A model generated the notes under the pieces. The model saw nothing but the letters and a program-made list of their open reading frames with translations. It did not search any database and was not told where the DNA came from. Made by a program: the position numbers and the translations under genes. DNA of 64,000 nucleotides. Origin: Methanosarcina mazei S-6 (lineage in GTDB: Archaea; Halobacteriota; Methanosarcinia; Methanosarcinales; Methanosarcinaceae). Shown in pieces: positions 1-8,884 of this stretch. How positions within the stretch are numbered: the stretch's first letter is position 1; every line of letters starts with the position of its first letter. The stretch covers positions 2,542,001 to 2,606,000 of the forward strand of contig NZ_CP009512.1 of the NCBI RefSeq assembly GCF_000970205.1, read 5' to 3'.

Positions 1-482
1 GTTTCTTCTTCTGCCATCTCCAGTGCCTGAGCAATAATTTTTTTTGACATAAATTCTTCGAGCATCTTATTAAATTCTTCAAACACTTTCTTTCTATTGT
101 TTAAGTTCTGTATTTTAAGCCCGGTAGAATACTCTTCGATCATTTTCTTGATTTCTTCGCCTTCCGTAAAATGCGAAATTTCCAGAGCCAGATCCGGGTT
201 CTGCTCAAGGACTTTAAGAATCTCCCGCGTCAGAGCCTGTTTTACCTCAGGGTTGGAAGATGCAACAACCATATCTTCTGCGGCTTCTTTTAATTCAGGA
301 TGGTTTTTAGAAAATATTTTTTCCCATAATTTTTTCCTGGCCGCCCATACCTCAGGTCCTGCTTTTTTGCCGGCTTCTTCATCCGCCCTTTTAGATCCGA
401 TAACCAGGCAGGGAATTACAGGCTCAATAAAATCTGCTACTTCTTCTGCAAGTTGCTCAAGAGTTATTTTTTGTTGCCGCAT
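1..482 (-). CDS. Hypothetical protein, N-terminal part (runs off the window)
   Basis: The reverse strand is open from a start codon to the left edge of the window, so the C-terminus is missing. The visible part is about 160 residues, acidic and helical, rich in Glu and Lys, with no signal peptide or clear membrane segment. An ATG at 497 is also possible. The ATG at 482 (reading MRQQKITLEQLAEEVADF) is preferred because it has a GGAAG ribosome binding site five bases upstream. I do not recognise a characterised family. The helical, soluble character would suit an accessory or adaptor protein, but that is inference. It is divergent from the downstream serpin gene. Confidence 0.6.
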   Translation of the reverse strand, partial: MRQQKITLEQLAEEVADFIEPVIPCLVIGSKRADEEAGKKAGPEVWAARKKLWEKIFSKNHPELKEAAEDMVVASSNPEVKQALTREILKVLEQNPDLALEISHFTEGEEIKKMIEEYSTGLKIQNLNNRKKVFEEFNKMLEEFMSKKIIAQALEMAEEE

Positions 483-851
483 AGTTTCTTCCTTCATTTA
501 CAGGATATTATGTCCTTCTCTTTTTGGTTAGCTCCGGAATAAAGATATCAGTAAATGTATGCCTGTAGTGGAATAAACAGAATAACAAATAAATACTTCG
601 TTTTAAGCTTTAGAAAGCTCAGTATAATCTATCACATATCCGTGAGATTACACCAATCAACACAAAAGCAAGCTTCCCACAGCAGCTGCATCTGTCAGAT
701 GTTAAAAGATACAGATCCCCAGAAAACAATCAAAATTGTGAAAAATTCATGTTTACTTTTTAGATTAAAACCCTTCTTTATTTAAGAAAACAGGTATATC
801 CCGGATAATATATAAATATGTTTAAGTAACTTTTTTAAAATATTAAGAGAT
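483..851. other. Divergent intergenic region
   Basis: A/T-rich spacer between the divergent partial gene and the serpin gene. Apart from the serpin promoter near its right end I see no gene. The small open frame at 555-785 lacks a ribosome binding site and protein-like composition. Confidence 0.5.
806..817 (+). promoter_or_regulatory. Archaeal TATA box for the serpin gene
   Basis: The sequence AATATATAAATA matches an archaeal TATA box. Its centre lies about 40 bp before the serpin ATG, predicting transcription from about 838 and a leader of only some 14 nt. Confidence 0.5.
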
Positions 852-2132
852 ATGTCCAGAATAAAAATAATTCTTCTTGCGTGTATGTTAGCTCTTCTAT
901 TCTCCGGCTGTGTGGAAAATTCGGCGGTATTTGAGAAAAATACAGCTACTCTTAAAGAAAATACAATAAATGCGGATTCAGTCAGGGGCTATGACATAGC
1001 TTCTGCAAACAATGCTTTTGCTTTTGATATGTATTCACAGCTGACGCAACAGGTAACTGGAGACTATGAAAACATCTTATTTTCCCCGTACAGCATTTCT
1101 GCTGCCATGGCAATCTGTTACGAAGGGGCGGAGAACACCACGAAGGAGCAAATATCAAACGTATTTTATTTCCCTACCAACAAAACCGTTTTGAAAGTAC
1201 GTCTGGAGAGAATAAACGACAGGATCAATTCCGGAAGCGGCGATTATGAACTCCAAACTGCAAATGCGCTCTGGATACAGGAGGGCTACCCTGTAAAAGA
1301 AGAATATCTTTTCAATGTGAAAAAATACTATGACGGAGAAGTAGCTAACCTTGATTTCGTGAGAAAACCGGATGATTCCAGAAATACCATTAATGAATGG
1401 GTAGAAACCAGAACCAGCGATAAAATCAAGGATCTGGTTCCAAAAAGTATGATTACGCCTGACACCCGAATAATTATTACAAATGCAATTTACTTTAACG
1501 GAAAATGGGCATACACATTTGATAAGCAGCTTACGGAAAAGAGAGCTTTTTATCCGGCAAATGGGGAAGAAGCCTCTGTTGATATGATGTATATGTATAA
1601 CAATTTTAATTATGGCGAAAACTCAAAGGCAAAAATCATAGAATTGCCTTATAAAGGCAATGACTTATCTATGTACATTGTGCTTCCGAAAGACAATAAC
1701 ATCAAAGAATTTGAAACAGAATTCACAATTAACGATTATACAGAACTTAAAAATGAAATGGATTCCACAGTAAACGTGGATATTTTAATTCCGAAATTTA
1801 AGTTTGAGACTAAAACAGAACTTTCGGACTCCTTTGTCGAAATGGGCGTTGTCGACGCCTTCAGGCAGGCAAATTTTTCAGGCATAAGTAATAGCCCATT
1901 AAAAGTATCCGAAGTAATTCATCAAACATTTATAGATGTGAAGGAAGAAGGAACAGAAGCTGCCGCAGCAACAGGGGTTGGGATGACAGTAGGTATGGAT
2001 TTCTCATGGGATTCCAAACAAAGGGAATTCAAAGCCGACCATCCGTTCATGTTTTTCATAGAAGACAGAAGGACAAACTGCATCCTTTTCATGGGAAAAG
2101 TCGAATACCCCGAGTATAAGAACGACACATGA
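852..2132 (+). CDS. Serpin-family serine protease inhibitor, lipoprotein
   Basis: Serpins trap serine (sometimes cysteine) proteases by a suicide conformational change. The 426-residue protein starts with a short positive n-region and hydrophobic stretch ending in a lipobox-like LLFSGC, so it is probably lipid-anchored outside the membrane. The serpin core begins near residue 50 (NNAFAFDMYSQL) and includes the typical NILFSPYSISAAMA segment and, near the C-terminus, the reactive-loop hinge EEGTEAAAATG, then the DHPFMFFI strand. The intact small-residue hinge suggests a functional inhibitor. Counting from the hinge puts the scissile bond among Val, Gly and Met residues, so a target preferring hydrophobic or small P1 residues is likelier than a trypsin-like one (inference). 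It has its own TATA box and appears monocistronic. Confidence 0.9.
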   Translation: MSRIKIILLACMLALLFSGCVENSAVFEKNTATLKENTINADSVRGYDIASANNAFAFDMYSQLTQQVTGDYENILFSPYSISAAMAICYEGAENTTKEQISNVFYFPTNKTVLKVRLERINDRINSGSGDYELQTANALWIQEGYPVKEEYLFNVKKYYDGEVANLDFVRKPDDSRNTINEWVETRTSDKIKDLVPKSMITPDTRIIITNAIYFNGKWAYTFDKQLTEKRAFYPANGEEASVDMMYMYNNFNYGENSKAKIIELPYKGNDLSMYIVLPKDNNIKEFETEFTINDYTELKNEMDSTVNVDILIPKFKFETKTELSDSFVEMGVVDAFRQANFSGISNSPLKVSEVIHQTFIDVKEEGTEAAAATGVGMTVGMDFSWDSKQREFKADHPFMFFIEDRRTNCILFMGKVEYPEYKNDT

Positions 2133-2243
2133 AACTCGTTTTGTTTCAGCTAAAATTCAAAATCAATACCTATAAGAGATAAACCTGACAAACTGGAATA
2201 TATCATAAGAGGAAGCAACTGAAGCAGCAGTTGGTGGGAATTT

Positions 2244-5234
2244 TTGAGTAACCAGCCCGGTATACACGATAAGACTTTCAGTCAGGAATCTGATGATAGG
2301 ATAAAAGCTGCAAAGCAACTGGGAGCCCTTTTTGAGGTTTTTCCGGACAGAAAACAGGCATTTGAAGACCTTTTAAGGCTCTGTTCCGACAGGGACAGCG
2401 AGGTAAGGGTAGAGGCCATTAATTCTCTTACAACTGTTTTTCCAAATGTGCCGGAAAAAGAACTTACCTGGGAGAGGTTTGTAAACCTTACAGCTTATCC
2501 CGTTGAACAGGTCTTTGCAGCGGCAGTTAGCGCCCTGATAACTGTTTTTCCCCTGGTGCCGGATAAAGACAGGGCATGGAAAGACCTTATTGAGCTGATA
2601 AATTCAAAATCAAGCATCGAAGACGTCAGCAGGGGGATCGTCAGCTCTCTTCAAAATGCTATTTCTGAATATCCTGACAGAGAACATGCGTGGAAGGATT
2701 TGCTGGAAATGACAGCATCAGAAGACCCTTATGCCCGAAAAAAGGCTGCTTCTTTATTAAGCACTGTTTTTCCGGGGCTGCCTGAAGGGAAAAAAACTAA
2801 AGCATGGAAAGACCTGCTTGGGCTGGCAGGAGAAAAAGGGGACTCACAGGTAAGTGAACAGGCTTCAAAGGCTATCCGGGAGGTTTTCCCATTTTTGCCT
2901 GATGAAAAGAAAGACGAAGGCTGGGAAGAGATGCTCGAGCTGGCAGGGGGGTCAGCAGATCATGTTGCCCGGATGAAAATTCTGCCCTTTCTGCCTTCGG
3001 TCTTTTCTTCCGTCCCGGATAAGAATAAGGCATGGGACACAATTTTCAGGTTCACAGGTGATGAAAGAGAAACTGTGCGAAAGCAGGCTATGGATGCTCT
3101 TGTTTCTATTTCTACTGAGATGTCAGATAAAAGCAGGGTCTGGTCTGACTTCATTAAGCTTACAGAAGCACAGGATGAGTATGTAAGGGATAGGGCTGTG
3201 GATGCCCTTTCCAGTGTGTACCAGTGCCTTGAAAATAAAGACGCTGCCTGGAAAGAACTGATAGAGCTTACCGGAAGCGAGGAAGAAAATATCCGGACAA
3301 CAGCTGCCCGTGCCCTGAACAGGATATTCCCTTATGTTTCCGACAAGAGCCAGGCATACTCGGACATTATAGACCTGGCTGAAAAGGAAGATAATTATAT
3401 GCTCAGGGAGGTCGCAAGGAACCTTTCTTCTATCCACCCCCAATTTTATGGTGAATACGGAACAGATGAAATGAGAGCGGAAATTGGGGAAATAAATGAG
3501 AGTGGAAGACAGAATGGGAAGAAAGAAGATAAATTTTCAGGTTTTTCCGGGCCAGCATCCGAAAAAGCTGCCTTTCTGAGGAGGGACACGGCTACTTTTC
3601 GGGGATCTGCTCCGGGTCAGCATGATATGGGGAAGAATAGAGAAATAGCAGAGGGAAGAGAAATGAGGGATGAAGATAAGGCCGAAAATGGGCAGCTTAA
3701 AGGAAAAGAAAGCAAGAAATCTGCCTATGATTTTCTGAGACTTAAAGGGGAGAGAGAAAAGTACGCAAGAAAAGATTCAGCAGGACCTTTTTCAGAAACT
3801 TATTCAGGGATTCCGGAGAAAAAGGAAATTATCGAGGAGCTGCTCAGGCTCAGTTCGGACCCTGATCCCCAGATAAGGAGAGGTGCGATTGAAACACTGC
3901 TTGTTCGTTATTCGAGGGAAGCAGGCAAAGCACAGGATATCTGGAACGAACTCCTCAGGATATCTGAAGATGAGGATACAGGCGTAAGAAAGGATGCTGC
4001 AGAGCTGTTATCTCATGTCTTTCCAGCGGTTGAAGAAAAGTCAGGAGTATTTTTTGACATTATCAGGCTTGTTGAAAGCCGGGACACCCAGCTCAGAAGG
4101 AGGGCTGCAGAGCTGCTTCCTGCTGCATTTGCCCATTCGGGTAATAAACAGAGGGCATGGAACGACCTTGTAAAGCTTACATCGGATGAAGACAGGGAGG
4201 TCAGGAAAGGGGCGGTACTTGCCCTTTCATCGGGATATCCCGGGGTTCCGGATAAAGGAAAAGTCTGGAGTGACCTTATCATGCTTTCGTCTCACAATGA
4301 CAGTTTTGTGCAGCGTGAAGCCACCCGGGCTCTTGGTCCTGCTTTTTTTTATGTGCCTGACAAAACAATGGCATGGAGAGACCTGCAGGTTCTTGTTGAT
4401 AACCCTTATGTCTATGTCCGGAGGTATGCACTCCGTTCTCTCGGCAGGGCTTCCCTCTGGAGAGCAATGAAAGCGGAAAACGAAGCTGCTTATCTTTTCG
4501 GGCTTAAAGAGGCAGTTAAATACTTTAAAGAGGCGTCTGAAGCCTCTGTAGGCACTGCAATTCCCGAATTTTACCACCCCTTTTATGAATCTCTTTTGCA
4601 GATCTTTTTCGCTGAAAGGTCTTCTGCACTCGAAAGTGAACGGTATCTCTCAGCTGTGACAGGTGAGACAGGCTATCTGGCAGAAAACCGAAAACTTCAA
4701 GGGGTTCTGGAAGAATTTGCAGGGCTCCTTCGGACAGCGGGAGACCTGGCTCCTGGAGACCTTTCTGCCAGGAAAGAATTTCTTGAAAACAGCACAGGGG
4801 CTTTTGATAGGGCTTCGTCGATATTCGATGCTGTGGAAGAAGATGCAATTTTATCGAAAAAAGTCGTGAAAAAAGAGCGTCAAAAATTCGGAAAGGTAGT
4901 CCAGGAACAGAAACTGAAAGAGACTCTTTCTGGGATCAGATATAGAGCAAAGACTGCCTGCCTTAAGTCAAAAGGCACGCCTGCGGAAAAAATCACCTGT
5001 AGCATAAGTCAAAGGGTTAGAACGTGGAATTTCCAGGACTCTGAGAGAGATAAGAATGAGCTGAGCAGGCAGCTTGAATCTTTTCTTAATGTGCTTGAAG
5101 CACAGGTACCCTATGTCCCTGAGAACAGGAATATTTTTGAAAAACTTGAAGATATCAGGCAGGAACAGGACCTTCTTGAGCGTTGCAGAAAAGTTAGCAG
5201 GTTAATAAGCCTTATCCCGGGAGCCAGGGTCTGA
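2244..5234 (+). CDS. Large HEAT-repeat protein
   Basis: A 996-residue soluble protein built of HEAT-like helical repeats of about 37 residues, each with a recurrent pattern of Asp-Lys, Ala-Trp, Asp-Leu, then a charged loop and VR..A...L. Residues 1-405 and about 525-735 are repeats. Residues about 408-520 form a charged, low-complexity linker rich in Lys, Glu, Gly and Arg. The last 260 residues are helical and charged without the repeat. No catalytic motif is visible, so a scaffold or protein-binding role is inferred. It resembles PBS-lyase/HEAT proteins, but no lyase partner gene is nearby. The start is TTG, supported by GGTGGG a few bases upstream; no ATG is available near the beginning of the repeats. 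Confidence 0.8.
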   Translation: MSNQPGIHDKTFSQESDDRIKAAKQLGALFEVFPDRKQAFEDLLRLCSDRDSEVRVEAINSLTTVFPNVPEKELTWERFVNLTAYPVEQVFAAAVSALITVFPLVPDKDRAWKDLIELINSKSSIEDVSRGIVSSLQNAISEYPDREHAWKDLLEMTASEDPYARKKAASLLSTVFPGLPEGKKTKAWKDLLGLAGEKGDSQVSEQASKAIREVFPFLPDEKKDEGWEEMLELAGGSADHVARMKILPFLPSVFSSVPDKNKAWDTIFRFTGDERETVRKQAMDALVSISTEMSDKSRVWSDFIKLTEAQDEYVRDRAVDALSSVYQCLENKDAAWKELIELTGSEEENIRTTAARALNRIFPYVSDKSQAYSDIIDLAEKEDNYMLREVARNLSSIHPQFYGEYGTDEMRAEIGEINESGRQNGKKEDKFSGFSGPASEKAAFLRRDTATFRGSAPGQHDMGKNREIAEGREMRDEDKAENGQLKGKESKKSAYDFLRLKGEREKYARKDSAGPFSETYSGIPEKKEIIEELLRLSSDPDPQIRRGAIETLLVRYSREAGKAQDIWNELLRISEDEDTGVRKDAAELLSHVFPAVEEKSGVFFDIIRLVESRDTQLRRRAAELLPAAFAHSGNKQRAWNDLVKLTSDEDREVRKGAVLALSSGYPGVPDKGKVWSDLIMLSSHNDSFVQREATRALGPAFFYVPDKTMAWRDLQVLVDNPYVYVRRYALRSLGRASLWRAMKAENEAAYLFGLKEAVKYFKEASEASVGTAIPEFYHPFYESLLQIFFAERSSALESERYLSAVTGETGYLAENRKLQGVLEEFAGLLRTAGDLAPGDLSARKEFLENSTGAFDRASSIFDAVEEDAILSKKVVKKERQKFGKVVQEQKLKETLSGIRYRAKTACLKSKGTPAEKITCSISQRVRTWNFQDSERDKNELSRQLESFLNVLEAQVPYVPENRNIFEKLEDIRQEQDLLERCRKVSRLISLIPGARV

Positions 5235-5310
5235 AGGGCAGGTATATAAACAGGCTCTGGCTTCTGCACCTTGCCTTCAATTTATATCCTATCCTGCCAA
5301 TCCTTCTGTT

Positions 5311-5616
5311 ATGTATGGAGCAGGCATTGAGTTAACTGAAGAGGATTTTGAATTTTCAAAACCCCCTTTATCAAAAAAGTTCATTCGCCTCGTATTCGAA
5401 AAATATCAGCTGGAATACATTGCTTATTTCGGCGAAAATATGTTCTATGTTTCAGGGCAAAACTCAGAACCCCTTGCTCCTTTGTATCCCAGTTCCAGAT
5501 ACCCTGAAGATATTGAACTTGTGTTCGATTTCATGACACGTGAAAGAATACGCAGGATAAAATATGAAAATGGTGTGCTTTTAAGGTCCTCAGTTCCGGA
5601 ACTTTCCGATTCCTGA
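5311..5616 (+). CDS. Conserved hypothetical protein, 101 aa
   Basis: Small soluble acidic protein without signal peptide or membrane segment. Its composition (Glu, Phe, Tyr and Arg rich, few low-complexity stretches) looks like a real protein, and it stands 76 bp after the HEAT-repeat gene on the same strand. There is no strong ribosome binding site before the ATG, so the start is uncertain. I do not recognise the family. Confidence 0.5.
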   Translation: MYGAGIELTEEDFEFSKPPLSKKFIRLVFEKYQLEYIAYFGENMFYVSGQNSEPLAPLYPSSRYPEDIELVFDFMTRERIRRIKYENGVLLRSSVPELSDS

Positions 5617-5777
5617 AATCCGCTAAAAGGAAGATAAAGTCCCCTGCCCGAAAAATAGCCAGGATTTAACGTTATTTTCAGGAAAAACCCGGTTGGTTTT
5701 TTCCTTTTGTCCAGGTTATTTATAGTTATATAACAATATTTAGTTACAAAGTTTCTATTTATCGCAGGGGGTATTGA

Positions 5778-5963
5778 ATGATACGTCTATGGGAGTATGA
5801 TTCTCGCAGAATTCACGGTGTTCATATGCCGCAGCAGATGAGCGATCTTGAAAGAATCGGAAATGAAGGCTGGGAACTTGTCCTGATAAAAGATGACATT
5901 GATGATGAAGGAACGGTAACAGCAATATTTAAAAGGGAGAAAAAAGAAGCTGCACCCGAATAA
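5778..5963 (+). CDS. Small DUF4177-like protein, 61 aa
   Basis: The protein begins MIRLWEYDSRRI and contains LERIGNEGWELVLI followed by TAIFKRE. This is the usual layout of the short DUF4177 fold (a WEY strand, an LN/LER-x-GxEGWELV helix-strand, and a final FKR strand). The function is unknown. The start has a GGGGG ribosome binding site at a good distance. It ends in a short acidic tail. An array of 18-bp repeats lies about 120 bp downstream. Confidence 0.65.
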   Translation: MIRLWEYDSRRIHGVHMPQQMSDLERIGNEGWELVLIKDDIDDEGTVTAIFKREKKEAAPE

Positions 5964-6081
5964 TGAAATATTTCCTTAAAATATTTTTTCCCGAATTTCT
6001 CTTTTCTCCAGTTCATCTCTTTTTGCTGAATTTTTCCTAATTTTCCCAATTTTCCCATTTATTCCAATTCATCCAATTTTT

Positions 6082-6207
6082 CCTAATTTTCTCATTTATC
6101 CTAATTTTCTCATTTATCCTAATTTTCTCATTTATCCCAATTTTCTCATTTATCCCAATTTTCTTATTTATCCTAATTTTCTTATTTATCCTAATTTTCT
6201 TATTTAT
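6082..6207 (+). repeat. Seven tandem copies of an 18-bp T-rich unit
   Basis: The unit CCTAATTTTCTCATTTAT and one- or two-base variants repeat seven times without spacers. Degenerate copies extend left to about 5990. The array sits in the 448-bp gap between the DUF4177-like gene and the permease gene. The T-rich strand is the sense strand of the upstream gene, so it may act in termination, but it has no hairpin. Confidence 0.9.
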
Positions 6208-6362
6208 CCCAATTTCACCAGATTTCCCTGCTCTCTCCCTTTTCCTAAGTTCTTCCGTTTACCAGGCGTAGAAATAATATGTAGAAATAAGTTTACCAGG
6301 TGTGGAAATAACATGTAAAATAAATTTATTAGTTGTAGAAATAATATGTAGAAATAAGTTCT

Positions 6363-6370
6363 TTTATATT
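6363..6370 (+). promoter_or_regulatory. TATA box for the AI-2E-type permease
   Basis: TTTATATT lies 42 bp before the ATG, predicting a start of transcription near 6392 and a leader of about 20 nt. Confidence 0.4.
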
Positions 6371-6411
6371 GGCAGTAAGTTATTTATCTACTTCTTCAGT
6401 ATTTTAGATAT

Positions 6412-7617
6412 ATGAAAAATTATGATCCTGTTAAAGCTATATATGCAGTTGTACTTATAATGGTTTCATTATTTGCCTTATATATAACATCTTCTTTTTT
6501 TTATGTTATTATTCTGAGCGCTCTTTTTGCTTACGTAATTCATCCAGTTTACTCATTTTGCTTAAAATTCGTAAAGAACAGGCAGATCTGCGCTCTGATC
6601 CCTCTTGGGACGGTCTTTATTCTGATAGCTTCCTCAGGCTTTATGATGATAAAAGCCCTTATGAATGAGACTTCAAGGATTTTAGAAATCCCCAATACCC
6701 TTAACGGGTTTGCAAATATGGACCTCAGGAGGATAGTCGGTTTATTTGAGCCAATTATCAAGACTCATCCCGGGAAACTGACCGAGAGCATAGGTGGATA
6801 TCTGAATACTCTTGTCATGGATTATGTCCCTCAAATCCAGAATAACATAGTACAGATATCAACCGACCTTTCAATCCTGATTATAGAGCTGATCGTTATT
6901 GTTGTCCTTACCTATTACCTTCTTGTGGAGAGTGAAACTATAGCAGCCGAACTTCCCGGTCTCTTTCCTGACAGAAAAGTGGGGGTTGTGTTCCTCAGGG
7001 AACTGAACCATATTTACCAGAACCTCTTTGTAGTTTACTTTCTCACCTGTCTTGCAACCGGTGTAATCGGAGGAATTCTTTACTGGGTGCTTGGAGTACC
7101 TTACCCTCTTATCTGGGGCATCGTAACATTTATAATGGCTCTCCTGCCTGTTGTCGGAGCGGGAACGGTTTACGGTCTTCTTGCCCTTTACTATGTCCTC
7201 ATCCAGAACTATTTTACAGCAGGAGCTCTTGTGTTCCTGGGAATCGTTTTCCTGAACATCATCCCGGATTTTGTCATAAGACCAAAGCTTGCCAGAAGCC
7301 GGGCTGCAATCCACCCGGCAATTACTCTCCTAGCCTTTGCAGCACCTGTCTTTGTCCTCGGTCCTGTGGGCATTATCATAGGCCCTCTTACATACGGGTT
7401 CCTGCTTGCAGTATTCAGGACAAAGAAAATTATCGGGGCTTCTCCTGTCCGGGAGGAGAGTTCGATTACAGGTTCAGTTGAACCCGTTAAAAGAGCAGAA
7501 GAAAAAACAATTGAGACAGCGGTTGAAAGATCGGGAGGAATACCACTTGAAGCCTCTAAAGACCATATTTTCTCTCCGGAAATTAACCCCTGGCATGATA
7601 GAAAGAAAGCAGTATGA
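6412..7617 (+). CDS. AI-2E / PerM (DUF20) family membrane transporter
   Basis: A 401-residue protein with a hydrophobic profile of about eight membrane segments. Two helices lie at the N-terminus, a large soluble segment sits around residues 75-150, and then a dense block of helices runs to about residue 335. That block contains PYPLIWGIVTFIMALLPVVGAG and the closing GPVGIIIGPLTYGFLLAV, which are family signatures. The last 65 residues are a charged cytoplasmic tail that is dispensable in most relatives. Members export small molecules or work as sodium-proton exchangers. The substrate cannot be read from sequence. It appears monocistronic. Confidence 0.85.
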   Translation: MKNYDPVKAIYAVVLIMVSLFALYITSSFFYVIILSALFAYVIHPVYSFCLKFVKNRQICALIPLGTVFILIASSGFMMIKALMNETSRILEIPNTLNGFANMDLRRIVGLFEPIIKTHPGKLTESIGGYLNTLVMDYVPQIQNNIVQISTDLSILIIELIVIVVLTYYLLVESETIAAELPGLFPDRKVGVVFLRELNHIYQNLFVVYFLTCLATGVIGGILYWVLGVPYPLIWGIVTFIMALLPVVGAGTVYGLLALYYVLIQNYFTAGALVFLGIVFLNIIPDFVIRPKLARSRAAIHPAITLLAFAAPVFVLGPVGIIIGPLTYGFLLAVFRTKKIIGASPVREESSITGSVEPVKRAEEKTIETAVERSGGIPLEASKDHIFSPEINPWHDRKKAV

Positions 7618-7766
7618 ATTGTGAGGCATCCTGCATGATTGCTGGCCAGGATCATGCAGTTTATTTTTTAACCCCCGGAAACAGTTTTTATTGCAGCGGG
7701 GCTGTTGTGAAATGCCTGTAAGAAAACTGCAGGAGCTAATAAAACCTGAAATAAATGTTTATTTGC

Positions 7767-7970
7767 AAAAAAGGTTGCGTTCCCATCTAGATTCTGGAAG
7801 TTCCGAATTTTTATAAGAGATGCTTTGTTTTTGGGAAGAGGTTTGAGGTACTTGACTCATAGGCTGTGAGTTTGTATTATCTCTTTACTTGTGGGTAGTT
7901 TTTCGGAGTGGATGTTGAAATAGGTCTTTTGGAATAGATTTTAAGTAGGTGTTTAGATGAGAACACAACA
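7767..7970 (-). ncRNA. Structured RNA gene, copy 1 (unrecognised family)
   Basis: On the minus strand the ends pair completely: 7955-7969 with 7774-7788, fifteen pairs including two G-U wobbles. The same pairing on the plus strand would have two C-A mismatches, so the minus strand is the RNA. An inner stem of seven pairs joins 7879-7885 and 7815-7821 and encloses a 21-nt block (7830-7850) identical in copy 2. A 15-nt block (7793-7807) is also identical. The RNA starts about 26 bp after a TATA box and ends in six U (7767-7772). No open frame is shared with copy 2. The length is about 204 nt. Confidence 0.75.
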
Positions 7971-7990
7971 AACTATACTACACACTTACT

Positions 7991-8004
7991 GTATATAATA
8001 TTTT
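7991..8004 (-). promoter_or_regulatory. TATA box for RNA copy 1
   Basis: Read on the minus strand this is AAAATATTATATAC. Its centre is about 26 bp upstream of the predicted RNA 5' end at 7969-7970. The same element precedes copy 2 at the same spacing. Confidence 0.6.
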
Positions 8005-8259
8005 CAACAAATAATATCATTTTACCTGCATATTCATTAGTTCATACATATAACATTTTATCACTAATATAACCTTATATTATCAGATAAATCGTGCTCG
8101 GTTTCCTTTCACAAGAAGTAATCAGTAGAAATATATTTATTTGTATTTTTAAAAAACAATATATACTACCTGATGCATTTCTTCTATAAGATATCACGAC
8201 GAAAATAAGTTTTACTCAGTATTGTTCTGAAACGTTCTGAAACCTGAGGAGGAAGAGGC

Positions 8260-8694
8260 ATAAAAAAAGATACTATCATTTTGATACTGACTATTGGTAT
8301 ACTGATAACAGCAAACTCGGTCAGTGCCGCACCGCAGGGGACTGTAATAAAAGAAGGTGTACTGACATATCCTGCAGGACCCTATCTTTCAGGAGACCCT
8401 CTCCTGTTAAGCCTCGGAAATTATACAGGGGATAACGATACAGAAGGATCAGGAGAACAATTTAAAATAGCCTATCTGGAAAATGAACACCTGTTTTTTG
8501 AGAACAGCAGCCAGAGTTCGGCTTCCGAAAGCCTGACCGTTTGTGAGTTGGGTGTTTGCCCTCACAGATTTTTTGACACCCGACTCAAATTCAACAAAGA
8601 AACGCTTCATACTGGATTCAGATTTATTTTTTACCCTGTTTCTCTTTCTATAAACAGGATGTCTTTGTCCATTATATTCAACACTGCTTTTTAA
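8260..8694 (+). pseudogene. Decayed exported-protein gene, start codon ATA
   Basis: A strong ribosome binding site (GAGGAGG, 8246-8252) is followed at normal spacing by ATA AAA AAA GAT, reading xKKDTIILILTIGILITAN and then SVSAAPQG, a typical signal peptide with cleavage after Ala. Homologous surface proteins, as I remember them, start with ATG-Lys-Lys-Asp at this point. The first 50 or so residues (through YPAGPYLSGDP) look like that family. After that the frame runs on as unrelated, Ser-rich sequence to a stop at 8694. Most likely a start mutation and a truncation have killed the gene. Initiation at ATA or at the TTG at 8281 cannot be excluded. Confidence 0.5.
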
Positions 8695-8801
8695 TACCTG
8701 CATGTTTGTTTGTGAACTGGCACCGGGCTGAAGACTTTGTCCCGGTGAGCAGAATACCCATCATAACCGGTTTTATTTAGTCGAATATGCCGAACAGGCT
8801 T

Positions 8802-8849
8802 AATGATTAAATTTTACAATGATTAAATTTTACAATGATTAAATTTTAC
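8802..8849. repeat. Three tandem copies of a 16-bp unit
   Basis: AATGATTAAATTTTAC is repeated three times exactly, 35 bp beyond the 3' end of RNA copy 2. Nothing else is seen in 8695-8884. Confidence 0.9.
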
Positions 8850-8884
8850 TGAAAAAGATCAGAGACCTGATTGATTAAAATTTT

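Noticed and set aside
97-531. Plus-strand open frame of 144 codons
   Set aside because: It is the shadow of the minus-strand gene at 1-482, whose product has normal protein composition and a ribosome binding site; the plus frame gives a Ser/Phe-rich improbable product.
555-785. Plus-strand frame of 76 codons upstream of the serpin
   Set aside because: No ribosome binding site, unlikely composition, and it ends just before the serpin promoter.
6082-6207. Possible CRISPR array (also 27131, 45741, 48917)
   Set aside because: Units are 13-18 bp and directly adjoining; there are no spacers and no cas genes in the window.
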